64,000 bases of DNA, from positions 186,001 through 250,000 of the forward strand of contig NZ_JALM01000009.1 in assembly GCF_000737195.2 (NCBI RefSeq), read 5' to 3'. The translations under genes were made by a program, and so were the position numbers. The stretch is from Sciscionella sediminilitoris (GTDB taxonomy: Bacteria > Actinomycetota > Actinomycetes > Mycobacteriales > Pseudonocardiaceae). Under the pieces are notes generated by a model, which saw only the letters and a program-made list of their open reading frames with translations, did no database searches and had not been told where the DNA came from. Positions 7,970 to 16,657 of this stretch are shown here, piece after piece (positions within the stretch are counted from its first letter, which is position 1; every line of letters begins with the position of its first letter).

Positions 7970-9019
7970 TCAGGAGCGCGGGGGAACCTCGATGCTCCGG
8001 TCGTTGCGGGGCGCGCGGCCGAACCAGCGGCGGTACGCGTGCGAGAAGCTGGTGACATCGGAATAGCCGAGCCTGCGGGCCACCTCACTGATCGAATGGC
8101 CCGCTTCGAGTAGTTCGGTCGCCGCCTCCTTGCGTACTTCGCGGACGATCGCGCGGAAACTGGTCGCTTCGGCGCTGAGATGACGGTGCAGGGTCCGGTC
8201 GGTCATCGCGAGTTCCCCGGCGACGGCCCGCATGTCCGGCGGCGCGCTGAGATCCCGGTGCAGGATCGAGCGGATCCGCCAGGTGAGCCCGGTGACCGCG
8301 GTGCGGGATTCGAGCATCCGCTCGCACTGCTCGACGCAGTAGCGCAGCATGTCCCGGTCCGCGGTCGGGATCGGGAGTTCGAGGTAGCCGAGTGGCAGCG
8401 CGACCTCATCGCTCGCGCTGTCCAGCAGCACATCCCGGGTGGTGGTCAGCACCTTGCCCGCGGTTTCCGGGAGCCTGGGCAGCCGGGTCCGCACCCGTGC
8501 GTCGAATTTCGGCAGGCCGCCACCGGAGAGCACGGACAGGATGTGGATGAATCCCGCGAAATCGCGGCCACAGAAGAACATCCGGACATCGGCCGGAATG
8601 TCCGATCCGTCGAAGACCAGGACGATGTCCGCATCCGTGCGGCGTGTGGTGAAGCGATGGAAACTGCCGCTGAGCCGGGTGAATCGTTCGCCGATCTCGA
8701 TCGCCTCGCGGATCGTGGGGCAGGAAAGCAGGGCGAACCCGAGCGGCCCGGAGCTGCTGAACGTGAACCGCTGACCGGTCTCGATGCCGAGCTCCCCGCC
8801 CGCACCGAGGCGCCGGATTAGGTTCCGTACGATGATCAGCTCCTGGTACCCCTCGATCAGGGCGTCCTGGCTGCGCAGGAAGTCCGGGGTCAGTCCGGTC
8901 CCGGAGAGACAGTCCGGCTCCGCGAGTCCGTGTGCGGCCGCCGTGTCGAGGATGTGACGGGTCGTGGCCGTGGAACGCGGATAGTTCCACCAGGCCGAAC
9001 CTTCGTCCCGGGCGGACAT
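7970..9019 (-). CDS. AraC-family transcriptional regulator
   Basis: A 349-residue regulator with the N-terminal arabinose-binding-type domain found in OruR/ArgR-like AraC proteins (residues about 20-210) and a C-terminal AraC DNA-binding domain (ISEVARRLGYSDVTSFSHAYRRWFGRAP near residue 320). It lies 117 bp upstream of the beta-propeller and phospholipase genes on the same strand and may regulate them or the divergent acyl-CoA-dehydrogenase-like gene. Relatives control lipid or amino-acid catabolism. ATG start at 9019; length is usual for the family. Confidence 0.88.
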   Translation of the reverse strand: MSARDEGSAWWNYPRSTATTRHILDTAAAHGLAEPDCLSGTGLTPDFLRSQDALIEGYQELIIVRNLIRRLGAGGELGIETGQRFTFSSSGPLGFALLSCPTIREAIEIGERFTRLSGSFHRFTTRRTDADIVLVFDGSDIPADVRMFFCGRDFAGFIHILSVLSGGGLPKFDARVRTRLPRLPETAGKVLTTTRDVLLDSASDEVALPLGYLELPIPTADRDMLRYCVEQCERMLESRTAVTGLTWRIRSILHRDLSAPPDMRAVAGELAMTDRTLHRHLSAEATSFRAIVREVRKEAATELLEAGHSISEVARRLGYSDVTSFSHAYRRWFGRAPRNDRSIEVPPRS

Positions 9020-9133
9020 TGTCTGATTCTACCAAGTAATTGTCCGAAGGGGACCTTTGTCGGTGCTGCTGACGCTCAGTAGTGTCACTTCGGGAGTATC
9101 GGACCCGCACGAAATATTTTCATTTGGTGGAGT

Positions 9134-10084
9134 GTGAATTTGTTTGATACCGAGTCGTTCGAATCAATGATCAGGGTGGAAACACAGGGTTTCATCGAGC
9201 GCGAGCTGAGCGCACCGGAGCGCGGTTCCGGTGCGGTCGGCGGGTTGCGGATCGACCGAGCGCATCTGGTCCGGATCGAACGGCTGCTCCGGGATCAGGC
9301 AGCAGGGAAATTGTTACGGGAGGGTTTCCACGAGCTGGTCGTGCACGGGACGAAAAACGGTGGCTGGCGGAAAGGCGCGGAACGGCTCGGGCTGGCCGGC
9401 GGGCGCGCCGGATTGTCCGAGCACGAGCTCTCGGTGGTGTTGACGAGCATCATGATGGCCGGGGAAGTGCTCGGCGAGCTGTACCCGTTCCAGGAGGGGA
9501 TGGCGCTCGCGGCGGGCGCACTGCTGGCCGACGGCACCTTCAGCCAGCAGTGCGGCCATGTTCCGAAACTGCTGGCCGGGGTGGAGACCGGCGCCTGGGC
9601 TCCGCTGGAGTCCCGGGTGGCCGGCCGGGCGCGCGAGGTGACCGTGCGCCGCGATGGCGATGTCTTCGTGCTCAACGGCGTCACCCGCGCGGTCACCACA
9701 CGCTGCGGGGCCGATCTGCTCGTGCTCGGCGCCCGGCTGACCGAGAGCCAGGGCAGGGAACCCGGCTGCTATCGCTCGCTGCGGTTTCTCGTCGACGGGG
9801 AGACGCCCGGGGTGGAACAGGCCGTGCCCGAGGACGTGGCCGGGGTGCCGATGGGGGCCGTGGTGCTGAGCCAGGCCAGGATTCCGCGGGAGCGGATGCT
9901 CGGGCCCATCGCCGCGGACCGGGGTGACGAACGCCTGCGCGGGCGCGCGGTCCGCGCCTTCGCGCGCGGCTGCCTTGCCTCGCTTTCGCTGCGCATGCTC
10001 GAGGCGGGGAAAACCGGGCAGGCGGAGGGGAAAACCGATCGCGGTTCCCTCGGCAGGGTCGGGAGTCCGGGGCTCAGGGGCTGA
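9134..10084 (+). CDS. Acyl-CoA dehydrogenase-like protein lacking the C-terminal domain
   Basis: A 316-residue protein whose middle resembles acyl-CoA dehydrogenases: VFVLNGVTRAVTTRCGADLLVLGARL and GVPMGAVVLSQARIPRERMLG match the beta-domain and the segment before the C-terminal helical domain. The C-terminal four-helix domain, which carries the catalytic base and part of the FAD and tetramer contacts (about 120 further residues in normal enzymes), is missing; the protein ends in a low-complexity tail (GKTDRGSLGRVGSPGLRG). It may be a decayed gene or a non-catalytic relative. The GTG start has a purine-rich stretch with tight spacing, so the exact start is uncertain. Its 3' end overlaps the convergent antiporter gene by 11 bp. 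Confidence 0.6.
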   Translation: MNLFDTESFESMIRVETQGFIERELSAPERGSGAVGGLRIDRAHLVRIERLLRDQAAGKLLREGFHELVVHGTKNGGWRKGAERLGLAGGRAGLSEHELSVVLTSIMMAGEVLGELYPFQEGMALAAGALLADGTFSQQCGHVPKLLAGVETGAWAPLESRVAGRAREVTVRRDGDVFVLNGVTRAVTTRCGADLLVLGARLTESQGREPGCYRSLRFLVDGETPGVEQAVPEDVAGVPMGAVVLSQARIPRERMLGPIAADRGDERLRGRAVRAFARGCLASLSLRMLEAGKTGQAEGKTDRGSLGRVGSPGLRG

Positions 10085-11174
10085 TCGCGAGGAACACGAA
10101 TCCGGCGAACAGCGCCAGATGCACCCCGCTCTGCAGCAGCGTCGCCCTTCCCGGAACCACGGTCAGCGAGCCGACGACGACGGTCAGTGCGAGCAGCACG
10201 GTGTGCGTGGCGTCCAGGCCGAGCACCAGCGGTCCGCGCAGCCAGATCGAGGCGACCGCGATGGCGGGAATGGTGAGCCCGATACTGGCCATGGCCGAAC
10301 CGAGGGCGAGATTCAGGCTGGTCTGCATCCGGTCCCGGCGCGCCGCGCGCACGGCGGCCAGGGTTTCCGGAAGCAGCACGAGCAGTGCGATGATCACCCC
10401 GACCACCGCCTGGGGGAGCCCGGCAGCGGAGACACCGGCCTCGATGGTCGGCGAAACCGCCTTGGCGTCCCCGACCACGGCGATCAGCGAGACCAGCAGC
10501 AGGCCGAGGCTGATCAGTGCCGCCTTGGAACTCGGCGGGTTCGCGTGTTCCTGCTCCTCGAGCGGGGTTCCGTCCGGGGAGACCGGCAGGAAGTAGTCGC
10601 GGTGCCGCACCGTCTGCATGGTGACGAACAGTCCATAGAGGATCAGCGAGGCGACCGCGGCGAAGGTGAGTTGTGCCGGGGAGAACGCGGGACCGGGGGT
10701 GCTCGTGGTGAAGGTCGGCAGCACCAGGCTGAGCGTGGCCAGGGTGGCGACCGTGGCCAGCGCCCCGCCGGTGCCCTCGGCGTGGAAGGACACGGTGCGG
10801 TGCCGCAGTGTCCCGGTGAGCAGGGCGAGCCCGATGATCCCGTTGCAGGTGATCATCACCGCGGCGAACACGGTGTCCCTGGCGAGGGTCGCCGATTTCG
10901 CGCCACCGTCGGCCATCAGCGTGACGATCAGGGCCACCTCGATCACGGTCACCGCGACCGCGAGCACGAGTGAGCCGAACGGTTCACCGACCCGGTGCGC
11001 GACCACCTCGGCGTGGTGCACCGCGGCGAGGATGGCCCCGGCGAGGAACAGCGCCACGAGCCCGGCGACGGCGGGATGCAGCGTGCGGCCCCAGGTGGCG
11101 ATGAGCGCGACGATCGCGAGCAGGGGAACCCACAACGTCCATCGCGCCGTCACCGCCCGGATCACCGTGCTCAT
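10074..11174 (-). CDS. Calcium/cation:proton antiporter, ChaA type
   Basis: A 366-residue integral membrane protein of the CaCA superfamily. The two repeated alpha motifs are visible: GEPFGSLVLAVAVTVIEVAL (residues about 62-81) and LPETLAAVRAARRDRMQTSLN followed by LGSAMASIGLTIP. These acidic motifs bind the cation. About ten or eleven hydrophobic segments and a central acidic loop (SPDGTPLEEQEHANPPSS) are present. The role is export of Ca2+ or Na+ in exchange for protons. It starts with ATG at 11174. It is a stand-alone gene with no visible partner. Confidence 0.88.
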   Translation of the reverse strand: MSTVIRAVTARWTLWVPLLAIVALIATWGRTLHPAVAGLVALFLAGAILAAVHHAEVVAHRVGEPFGSLVLAVAVTVIEVALIVTLMADGGAKSATLARDTVFAAVMITCNGIIGLALLTGTLRHRTVSFHAEGTGGALATVATLATLSLVLPTFTTSTPGPAFSPAQLTFAAVASLILYGLFVTMQTVRHRDYFLPVSPDGTPLEEQEHANPPSSKAALISLGLLLVSLIAVVGDAKAVSPTIEAGVSAAGLPQAVVGVIIALLVLLPETLAAVRAARRDRMQTSLNLALGSAMASIGLTIPAIAVASIWLRGPLVLGLDATHTVLLALTVVVGSLTVVPGRATLLQSGVHLALFAGFVFLAISP

Positions 11175-11264
11175 CCGCGGACTCCTCCCGTAGCCGAATC
11201 GTGTCCAGGCTCCAGGATGTCATGCCGCTCGCCGGGGCTCGGGTATTGCGCTGGTCCGGGCGGG

Positions 11265-12344
11265 TCAGGACTTGCGCGCGCCGTCCGGATGCAGCACCGG
11301 GAATTCCTTCTGCCACGCGGTGATGAACTCCGCACTCGGGCGGATCGCCTTCGGATCCTGCTGGTCCGCGTACTGCTTCTCGCCCCACTGGGTCGCCGCC
11401 GAACGCTGCTGCGGGCTGCCGTGATCGTCCTGGCAGTCGCCGATGGAGGAGCTGAGTTCGTTCGCCTTGCCCTGGGTCGCGCTGTCGAATCCCATGCCGT
11501 TCGGGTGTGTCACGAAATACCCGGAGAACGCGTCCGCGCCCATTTCCAGTGCGGGACCGCTCGCAGCGTAATTGTTCGCGAACTGATTCTGGTGACCGTA
11601 TTCGTGCGCGAGTACGACGGGAACACCGATCGAGCCGAAACCGAATTTGGCCGCGGCGTCCAGGATTCCGTCGCCGAGTTCGATGCGCTTGTCCGGGCCG
11701 GGTGCGGAATAGGCGTTGAAGGTGAGCACCGGATTACGGCCGTTCTTCAGTTCCGGGATCTTGGTGAGCACCGACCGCACGTCCGCGGCATCGGTCTTGG
11801 CCTGTTCCGCGCCGTCCACGAGCGAGAACAGTTTCGTCACCTTGGCGGAATCGGCCAGATCGGTGCCGTGCGCGGGAACCAGCTGGATGTCCTTGCTCTG
11901 GATGTCCCAGAACGAGCGGAGTTTGTCCATGGTCTTGGTGCTCTGCCCGGTGTACTGCCCGTCGGTGCCGAACTTCTGGTCCGGCCCTTGTTCGGCCACG
12001 CTTCCCGCGTAGTCGAAAGCGAGGCTGCCGAGCAGGTCCGAACCCTGTTGCTCGGTCTCGGACATGGCCTTCTTGAGCTGGTCCGCCCAGCCGAGCAGCG
12101 CGCCGGGAGTGCAGCCCGCGCGGCTTCCGGACCCGGTGTCCAGCAGGCTGTTCCCGGTCTCGGTGCGAATCCCCTTGGCCTGCAAGCCTTTTTCCAAGCG
12201 GGTGACGTCCTGTTTCAGTTTGTCCACCGCGGCTTTCAGCCCGGGAGCGTCGCCTCCGGTGGCCGCGCCCGCGGTGCCGATCGATCCGGCGATCGCGATC
12301 GAGGCGATGGCCACGGCGGTACCCACTCGCACACCAGCTCGCAT
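11265..12344 (-). CDS. Secreted zinc metalloprotease-like protein
   Basis: A 359-residue exported protein. The start at ATG 12344 has GGAGGA at good spacing and opens a classic signal peptide (RAGVRVGTAVAIASIAIAGSIGTAGAA). HEYGH at residues 247-251 is a zinc-binding HExxH site, followed about 20 residues later by EMGADAFSG, which could give the third ligand. The N-terminal half includes a Lys/Glu-rich helix (AVDKLKQDVTRLEKGLQ), probably coiled coil. Several cysteines (C117-region GCTPG, GDCQDD) suggest a disulfide. The substrate is unknown. An upstream in-frame extension lacks features of a real N-terminus. Confidence 0.78.
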   Translation of the reverse strand: MRAGVRVGTAVAIASIAIAGSIGTAGAATGGDAPGLKAAVDKLKQDVTRLEKGLQAKGIRTETGNSLLDTGSGSRAGCTPGALLGWADQLKKAMSETEQQGSDLLGSLAFDYAGSVAEQGPDQKFGTDGQYTGQSTKTMDKLRSFWDIQSKDIQLVPAHGTDLADSAKVTKLFSLVDGAEQAKTDAADVRSVLTKIPELKNGRNPVLTFNAYSAPGPDKRIELGDGILDAAAKFGFGSIGVPVVLAHEYGHQNQFANNYAASGPALEMGADAFSGYFVTHPNGMGFDSATQGKANELSSSIGDCQDDHGSPQQRSAATQWGEKQYADQQDPKAIRPSAEFITAWQKEFPVLHPDGARKS

Positions 12345-12364
12345 ACTCGTCCTCCACACTCCGC

Positions 12365-12377
12365 CCCGGTGACCGGG
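12365..12377. promoter_or_regulatory. Short palindrome upstream of the metalloprotease gene
   Basis: CCCGGT-G-ACCGGG, a perfect 6-bp inverted repeat 21 bp before the start codon. It may be an operator or a 5' UTR hairpin. Apart from this, nothing was recognised in the 266 bp between the metalloprotease start and the response-regulator stop. Confidence 0.3.
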
Positions 12378-12610
12378 CGTCACCAGGTTTCCGAGCAGAC
12401 TCTGCGGGAGGAAGTCCGCGCGGAACACCCGGCGCTGGGTGGGTACCTGTTCACCGAAAGTAGCCCGCGAGCCGTTCGGGACATTCCGCCGTCGATCACC
12501 GGAACAGACGTGCAACCGGCCCTGCGCTGCGGCGAACGGGCGTGTGCGGCGCCGCGAACGGCCGCGCCCACTGCGGCATTCGGCCTACCCCATTCGGCGC
12601 GCGCGGATGC

Positions 12611-13270
12611 TCACGGCGGATCGGCGAGCCCCGTCCGGTAGGCCGAGATCACCAGCTGGGCGCGGTCGTGCGCGCCCAGTTTCGCCATGGACCGATTGAC
12701 GTGGGTCTTCGCGGTCGTCGGGCTGATCGACAGTGCACCGGCGATCTCGGCATTGCTCAGTCCCGCGGCCACCAGGCGCACCACATCGCCCTCCCGTTCG
12801 GTGAGCCCGTGTCCGGTGTGCCCGGTGAGCCGGGGCGTGCGGCGGCTGGTGTAGGCGTCGATGAGGGTGCGGGTGACCGTGGGGGCGAGCAGGGCCTCGC
12901 CCGCGGCGACCACGTGGATCGCGTTCCGCAGTTCGGCCGGATCGGTGTCCTTGAGCAGGAAACCGCTCGCCCCGGCATCGAGTGCGGCGAAGATGTTCTC
13001 CTCGGTGTCGAAGGTGGTCAGCACGATGATCCGGACCGCGGCCGTTTCCGGGGCGGCGAGCAGTTCCCTGGTGGCCGTGATGCCGTCCTTGCCGGGCATC
13101 CGGATGTCCATCAGCAGCACATCGGGGCACTCGGTGCGCGCGGTCCGCACGGCCTCCTCCCCGGTTGCGGCCTCGCCTGCCACGGTCAGCTCCGGATCGC
13201 GGTCCACGAGCACCCGCAGCCCGGTGCGCACGATGGCCTGGTCGTCGGCGATCAGTACCCGGACGGTCAT
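12611..13270 (-). CDS. LuxR/NarL-family response regulator
   Basis: A 219-residue response regulator. The receiver domain (residues 1-120) has the acidic pair D9/D10, the phosphorylated Asp55 in LLMDIRMPG, and the later Lys of the LLKDTDP motif. The C-terminal LuxR helix-turn-helix reads EREGDVVRLVAAGLSNAEIAGALSISPTTAKTHVNRSMAKLGAHDR. It is translationally coupled to the upstream kinase gene by a 4-nt ATGA overlap. Targets are not known; the long inverted repeat in front of the divergent membrane protein/multicopper oxidase operon (14457-14534) is a candidate. Confidence 0.95.
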   Translation of the reverse strand: MTVRVLIADDQAIVRTGLRVLVDRDPELTVAGEAATGEEAVRTARTECPDVLLMDIRMPGKDGITATRELLAAPETAAVRIIVLTTFDTEENIFAALDAGASGFLLKDTDPAELRNAIHVVAAGEALLAPTVTRTLIDAYTSRRTPRLTGHTGHGLTEREGDVVRLVAAGLSNAEIAGALSISPTTAKTHVNRSMAKLGAHDRAQLVISAYRTGLADPP

Positions 13271-14424
13271 GCGGCGCGGTCCGTTCCGCGCGGTTCATCG
13301 GGGGCGCAGGGGAGTTCCGCGTGCACCCGGTACCCGCCTCCGGGCAGCGCCCCGGTGCGCAGTTCCCCGCCGATGGCCGTGACCCGTTCGCGCATGCCGA
13401 GCTGGCCGTATCCCTGCTCCGGGGCGGATTCCGCGGTGCCGCGACCGTCGTCGGTGACCGAGACGGTGAGCGCCGTGCGCCGGTAGCCGAGTGCGATGCG
13501 CACCGAACCCGCCTCGGCGTGCCGGATCACGTTGGTCAGCGATTCCTGCACGATCCGGTACCCGGTGACCTCGACGGCGGCGGGCAGCGGGCGCGGGATC
13601 CCGGTCACCTCGGTGCGCACCAGCAGTCCGGTGCCGCGCGCGGTGTCCAGCAGTTCCGTCAGTTCGCCGAGCCTGGGCGCGGGCGCGGGGTCCCGGTCCT
13701 CGCCGGTGCGCAACAGTCCGATGGTGGCGGCCAGTTCCGCCCGCGCGTCCCGGTAGGCGGTGCGGACGGCGGTCAGCGCGGTACGGCAGGTGTGTGGATC
13801 GTCCTCGAGCGTGTCCGCGGCGACCGAAGCCTGTACGGCGGCCCCGGCCAGGGTGTGCGCGAGCACATCGTGCAGTTCCCGCGCGATGCGTTCCCGTTCC
13901 CCGGCCATCCGCGCGGCGGCCTCCCGCTCCCGTTCCCTGGCGATGAGCCGGGCGCTGGTGTGCCGGTTGCGCACGGTCTCACCGAGCAGCACGAGCGCGG
14001 CGAGCAATCCGGCCTGGGGCAGTGCGGTACCGAGCGCATGCGCCACCGGGGTGCCCGCCTTGACGACCGGATACAGCGCCGTGCCGAGCACGGCCAGGCC
14101 CGCGCAGGCGCCCGCGGCCCGCAGGTGCCCGGCGCGTGCCGCGGAGTACAGCGGAACGGCGAGCGGCACCACGGGGGAGAGATCGGTGCTCGCGGTCGCG
14201 TAGAAGACGATCATCAGCCCGAGCGAGCCGAACAGCACACCGAGCGGTGCCCGGTGGCGCAGCGGCAGCAGCAGGCCGGGGAGCGCCCCGATGCCGCAGG
14301 CGAGCGCATCCGGTGTTCCGGTATTGGGCGCGGCGATGATCTGCAGTTCGATGGCGGTCACCACCACCAGCATCAGCGCCACCTCGGTGCGCGATCTGGG
14401 GAACGGCATCGGAGTCGCGGTCAC
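13267..14424 (-). CDS. Sensor histidine kinase, NarL-partner (HisKA_3) type
   Basis: A 385-residue membrane kinase. The first 150 residues have four to six hydrophobic segments with short loops and no large extracellular sensor domain, so the stimulus is probably sensed in or at the membrane. The dimerisation/phosphoacceptor helix ERIARELHDVLAHTLAG places the phosphorylated His at residue 185. The ATPase domain has SLTNVIRHAEAGS (N box) and VTDDGRG (G box). It pairs with the overlapping downstream response regulator. Confidence 0.94.
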   Translation of the reverse strand: MTATPMPFPRSRTEVALMLVVVTAIELQIIAAPNTGTPDALACGIGALPGLLLPLRHRAPLGVLFGSLGLMIVFYATASTDLSPVVPLAVPLYSAARAGHLRAAGACAGLAVLGTALYPVVKAGTPVAHALGTALPQAGLLAALVLLGETVRNRHTSARLIAREREREAAARMAGERERIARELHDVLAHTLAGAAVQASVAADTLEDDPHTCRTALTAVRTAYRDARAELAATIGLLRTGEDRDPAPAPRLGELTELLDTARGTGLLVRTEVTGIPRPLPAAVEVTGYRIVQESLTNVIRHAEAGSVRIALGYRRTALTVSVTDDGRGTAESAPEQGYGQLGMRERVTAIGGELRTGALPGGGYRVHAELPCAPDEPRGTDRAA

Positions 14425-14456
14425 GGCACAACGGTATGTCCCCGCACGGCACCGGT

Positions 14457-14534
14457 CATCGTCCGGCCGCGGTATCCGCTTCCCGCCCGGCTACCGCGAG
14501 CGCGGTACGCCGAAGTGTCCGCGGCCGGACGATG
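14457..14534. promoter_or_regulatory. Perfect 16-bp inverted repeat with 46-bp spacer in divergent promoter region
   Basis: CATCGTCCGGCCGCGG (14457-14472) is repeated as its exact reverse complement at 14519-14534. A second palindrome, TACCGCG-AG-CGCGGTA (14492-14507), lies inside the spacer. The whole fills most of the 174 bp between the kinase gene and the divergent membrane protein/oxidase pair. It may be a looped operator for the neighbouring response regulator or a stable hairpin. Confidence 0.5.
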
Positions 14535-14598
14535 CGCGAACCGGGTGCGCCGGGGAACACTCGGCGATGACTCACCAAGATCAACTTATGGAGATGGA

Positions 14599-15015
14599 AT
14601 GGCGCAGCGCAGCCGTTTCTGGCCGTGGACACTGGCCCGGATCGTGCTCACCGTGCTGGCACTCGCGGTGATCCTCGAACCGGTGCTCGCCGGCCGGTTT
14701 CTTGCCGGGGACTACCCGATGCTCGGCATGCACGAGGTCGTGGCGCGGGTGGTGCTCCTCGGATCGGTGCTACTGATCCCGATCACCGTGCTGGCCTGGC
14801 GGATTGCGGGCAGCCCCGGATGGCTGGCGTTCGCCGCCGTGGCGCTGACCGTGCTCGTACTCGGGCAGACGGTCCTCGGCTACACCCGTGCCGCAGGGGT
14901 GCACATCCCGCTCGGGGTGGCGATCCTCGTCCTGACCTGCCGGCTGACCTGGCTGGTGTACACCAAGCGGCCCGCGGAATGCCCGTCCTGGCGCGCGGAA
15001 CCGGAGCAGGCATGA
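14599..15015 (+). CDS. Small four-helix membrane protein
   Basis: A 138-residue protein with four hydrophobic segments (about residues 10-30, 45-65, 72-92 and 100-120) and a short cytoplasmic tail rich in charged residues. ATG 14599 has GGAG at good spacing. The stop overlaps the ATG of the multicopper oxidase (ATGA), so the two are made together. It has no recognised family; such small membrane partners may help electron transfer, heme or copper supply. This is a guess from context. Confidence 0.72.
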   Translation: MAQRSRFWPWTLARIVLTVLALAVILEPVLAGRFLAGDYPMLGMHEVVARVVLLGSVLLIPITVLAWRIAGSPGWLAFAAVALTVLVLGQTVLGYTRAAGVHIPLGVAILVLTCRLTWLVYTKRPAECPSWRAEPEQA

Positions 15016-16583
15016 ACACGGTGTCCCGCAGGAAAATGTTCGGACTGCTCGGTGGTGCGGTGGCGATCGGCGCCGCCGGGATCACGATTCCCTCGATGGC
15101 CGGGGAAGTGGAGATCGGGCGGCTGCTGCCGAGCCGGGTGCGGTTGCCCGCGCCGTTCGGTGTGCGGCTCCCGGTGCCGCCGGTACTGCGCCCGGGAACG
15201 CATCCGCGCTATCCCGGCGCGGACTACTACGAGATCACCCAGCGCGCCGCGCACCGGGAGATACTGCCCGGGCTGCGCACCGAGATCTGGGGCTACAACG
15301 GGATTTTCCCCGGACCGACGATCGTGTCCACACGGGACAGAACCACCGTCGTCCGGCAGACCAACGCCCTTCCGGTGCCCACCGTGACCCATCTGCACGG
15401 CGGGCACACGCCACCGGAATCCGACGGGTTCCCCACCGATCTGGTGTTCCCGCAGGGGAGCCCGCCCGATATCGCGCAGCGGATGCCGAGGATGGCCGAT
15501 ATGCCCGGCATGGGCCCGGATCCGCAGGCGCGGACCACGATCGGCAGCCGGGACTACGTCTTCCCGATGCACCAGCGCGCGGCCACGCTGTGGTACCACG
15601 ACCACCGGATGGGATTCACCGCTCCGGATGTGTGGCGCGGTCTCGCCGGTTTCCACCTGATCCGGGACCGGGAGGAGGACGCGCTGCCGTTACCCAAGGG
15701 GGACAAGGACATTCCCCTGATGATCACCGACCGCTCGTTCGCCGCCGACGGTTCCTTCCGTTATCCCGCACTGGATCCCAGCCTGTTGCGAACCCCCGGA
15801 GTGCCCGGCGAATACATGGCCGGGGTACTGGGCGACGTGATCCTGGTCAACGGTGCGCCGTGGCCGGTCGCCGAGGTTTCCGCGAGCCGGTACCGGTTCC
15901 GGATCCTCAACGCCTCCAACGCGCGCCGGTATCGGCTCACCCTGGATCCGCCCGGTGCGCTGACCCAGATCGGTTCGGACGGTGGGCTGCTCGAGCGGCC
16001 GGTGCACCACGAGCGGCTGGACATCGCGCCCGCCGAACGGTTCGACGTGGTGATCGACTTCGGGCGGTACCGGGTCGGCCAGGAAATCACCGTGCGCAAC
16101 GAACTGGGTGACGGCAGCACCGCCGTCGTGCTGCGATTCCGGGTCACCCACCGGGAATCCGATGACACCGCGATCCCGGAACGGCTCGCCGGGTTCGGTC
16201 CGATTCCCGCGCACGAGGCGACGGCGACGAGAGATTTTCTCTTTCAGGACAGCGGTTCCGCCGGGTGGACCATCAACGGCCTGCCCTTCGATCCGGTGCG
16301 GCCGGTGGCGACCGTGGGACTCGACGCCACCGAGATCTGGCGGTTCACCACCGATTTCCACCACTCCGTGCACGTTCATCTCGTGCAATTCCAGGTACTG
16401 TCCCGCAACGGGCGCGCGCCAGAGCCGTACGACGCAGGCTGGAAGGACACCGTGGATCTGCGCCCCGCCGAACAGGCCGCGGTGATCGCCCGGTTCACCG
16501 ACTATCCGGGTCGCTATGTCATGCACTGCCACAATCTCGAGCACGAGGACATGTCGATGATGGCTACCATCGCGGTACGTTGA
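15012..16583 (+). CDS. Multicopper oxidase, CotA/CueO/bilirubin oxidase-like, Tat-exported
   Basis: A 523-residue three-domain copper oxidase. The N-terminus SRRKMFGLLGGAVAIGAAG is a twin-arginine signal. All four copper motifs are intact: THLHGGH (H127, H129), WYHDHRMG, HSVHVHLVQF and HCHNLEHEDMSM with the type-1 copper Cys at 506. It should oxidise phenolics, bilirubin-like compounds, Mn(II) or Cu(I) with reduction of O2 to water, outside the membrane. There is no Met-rich insert of the CueO kind, so a CotA or bilirubin-oxidase-like role is more likely than copper efflux. It is co-transcribed with the small membrane protein and divergent from the two-component system. Confidence 0.93.
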   Translation: MNTVSRRKMFGLLGGAVAIGAAGITIPSMAGEVEIGRLLPSRVRLPAPFGVRLPVPPVLRPGTHPRYPGADYYEITQRAAHREILPGLRTEIWGYNGIFPGPTIVSTRDRTTVVRQTNALPVPTVTHLHGGHTPPESDGFPTDLVFPQGSPPDIAQRMPRMADMPGMGPDPQARTTIGSRDYVFPMHQRAATLWYHDHRMGFTAPDVWRGLAGFHLIRDREEDALPLPKGDKDIPLMITDRSFAADGSFRYPALDPSLLRTPGVPGEYMAGVLGDVILVNGAPWPVAEVSASRYRFRILNASNARRYRLTLDPPGALTQIGSDGGLLERPVHHERLDIAPAERFDVVIDFGRYRVGQEITVRNELGDGSTAVVLRFRVTHRESDDTAIPERLAGFGPIPAHEATATRDFLFQDSGSAGWTINGLPFDPVRPVATVGLDATEIWRFTTDFHHSVHVHLVQFQVLSRNGRAPEPYDAGWKDTVDLRPAEQAAVIARFTDYPGRYVMHCHNLEHEDMSMMATIAVR

Positions 16584-16602
16584 GCGTGGTTCCGGTCCTC
16601 CC

Positions 16603-16642
16603 GGCGAGCGAGGCGCCGCAGATGACGGCTTCATCGCTCGCC
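16603..16642. terminator. Bidirectional terminator-like hairpin
   Basis: GGCGAGCGA and TCGCTCGCC form a perfect 9-bp stem, with a smaller GCCG/CGGC pairing inside, midway between the convergent ends of the oxidase and the Ddn-type reductase genes. No T-run follows, which is common in high-G+C actinomycetes. Confidence 0.55.
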
Positions 16643-16657
16643 TCATGGTTCCGGTGT

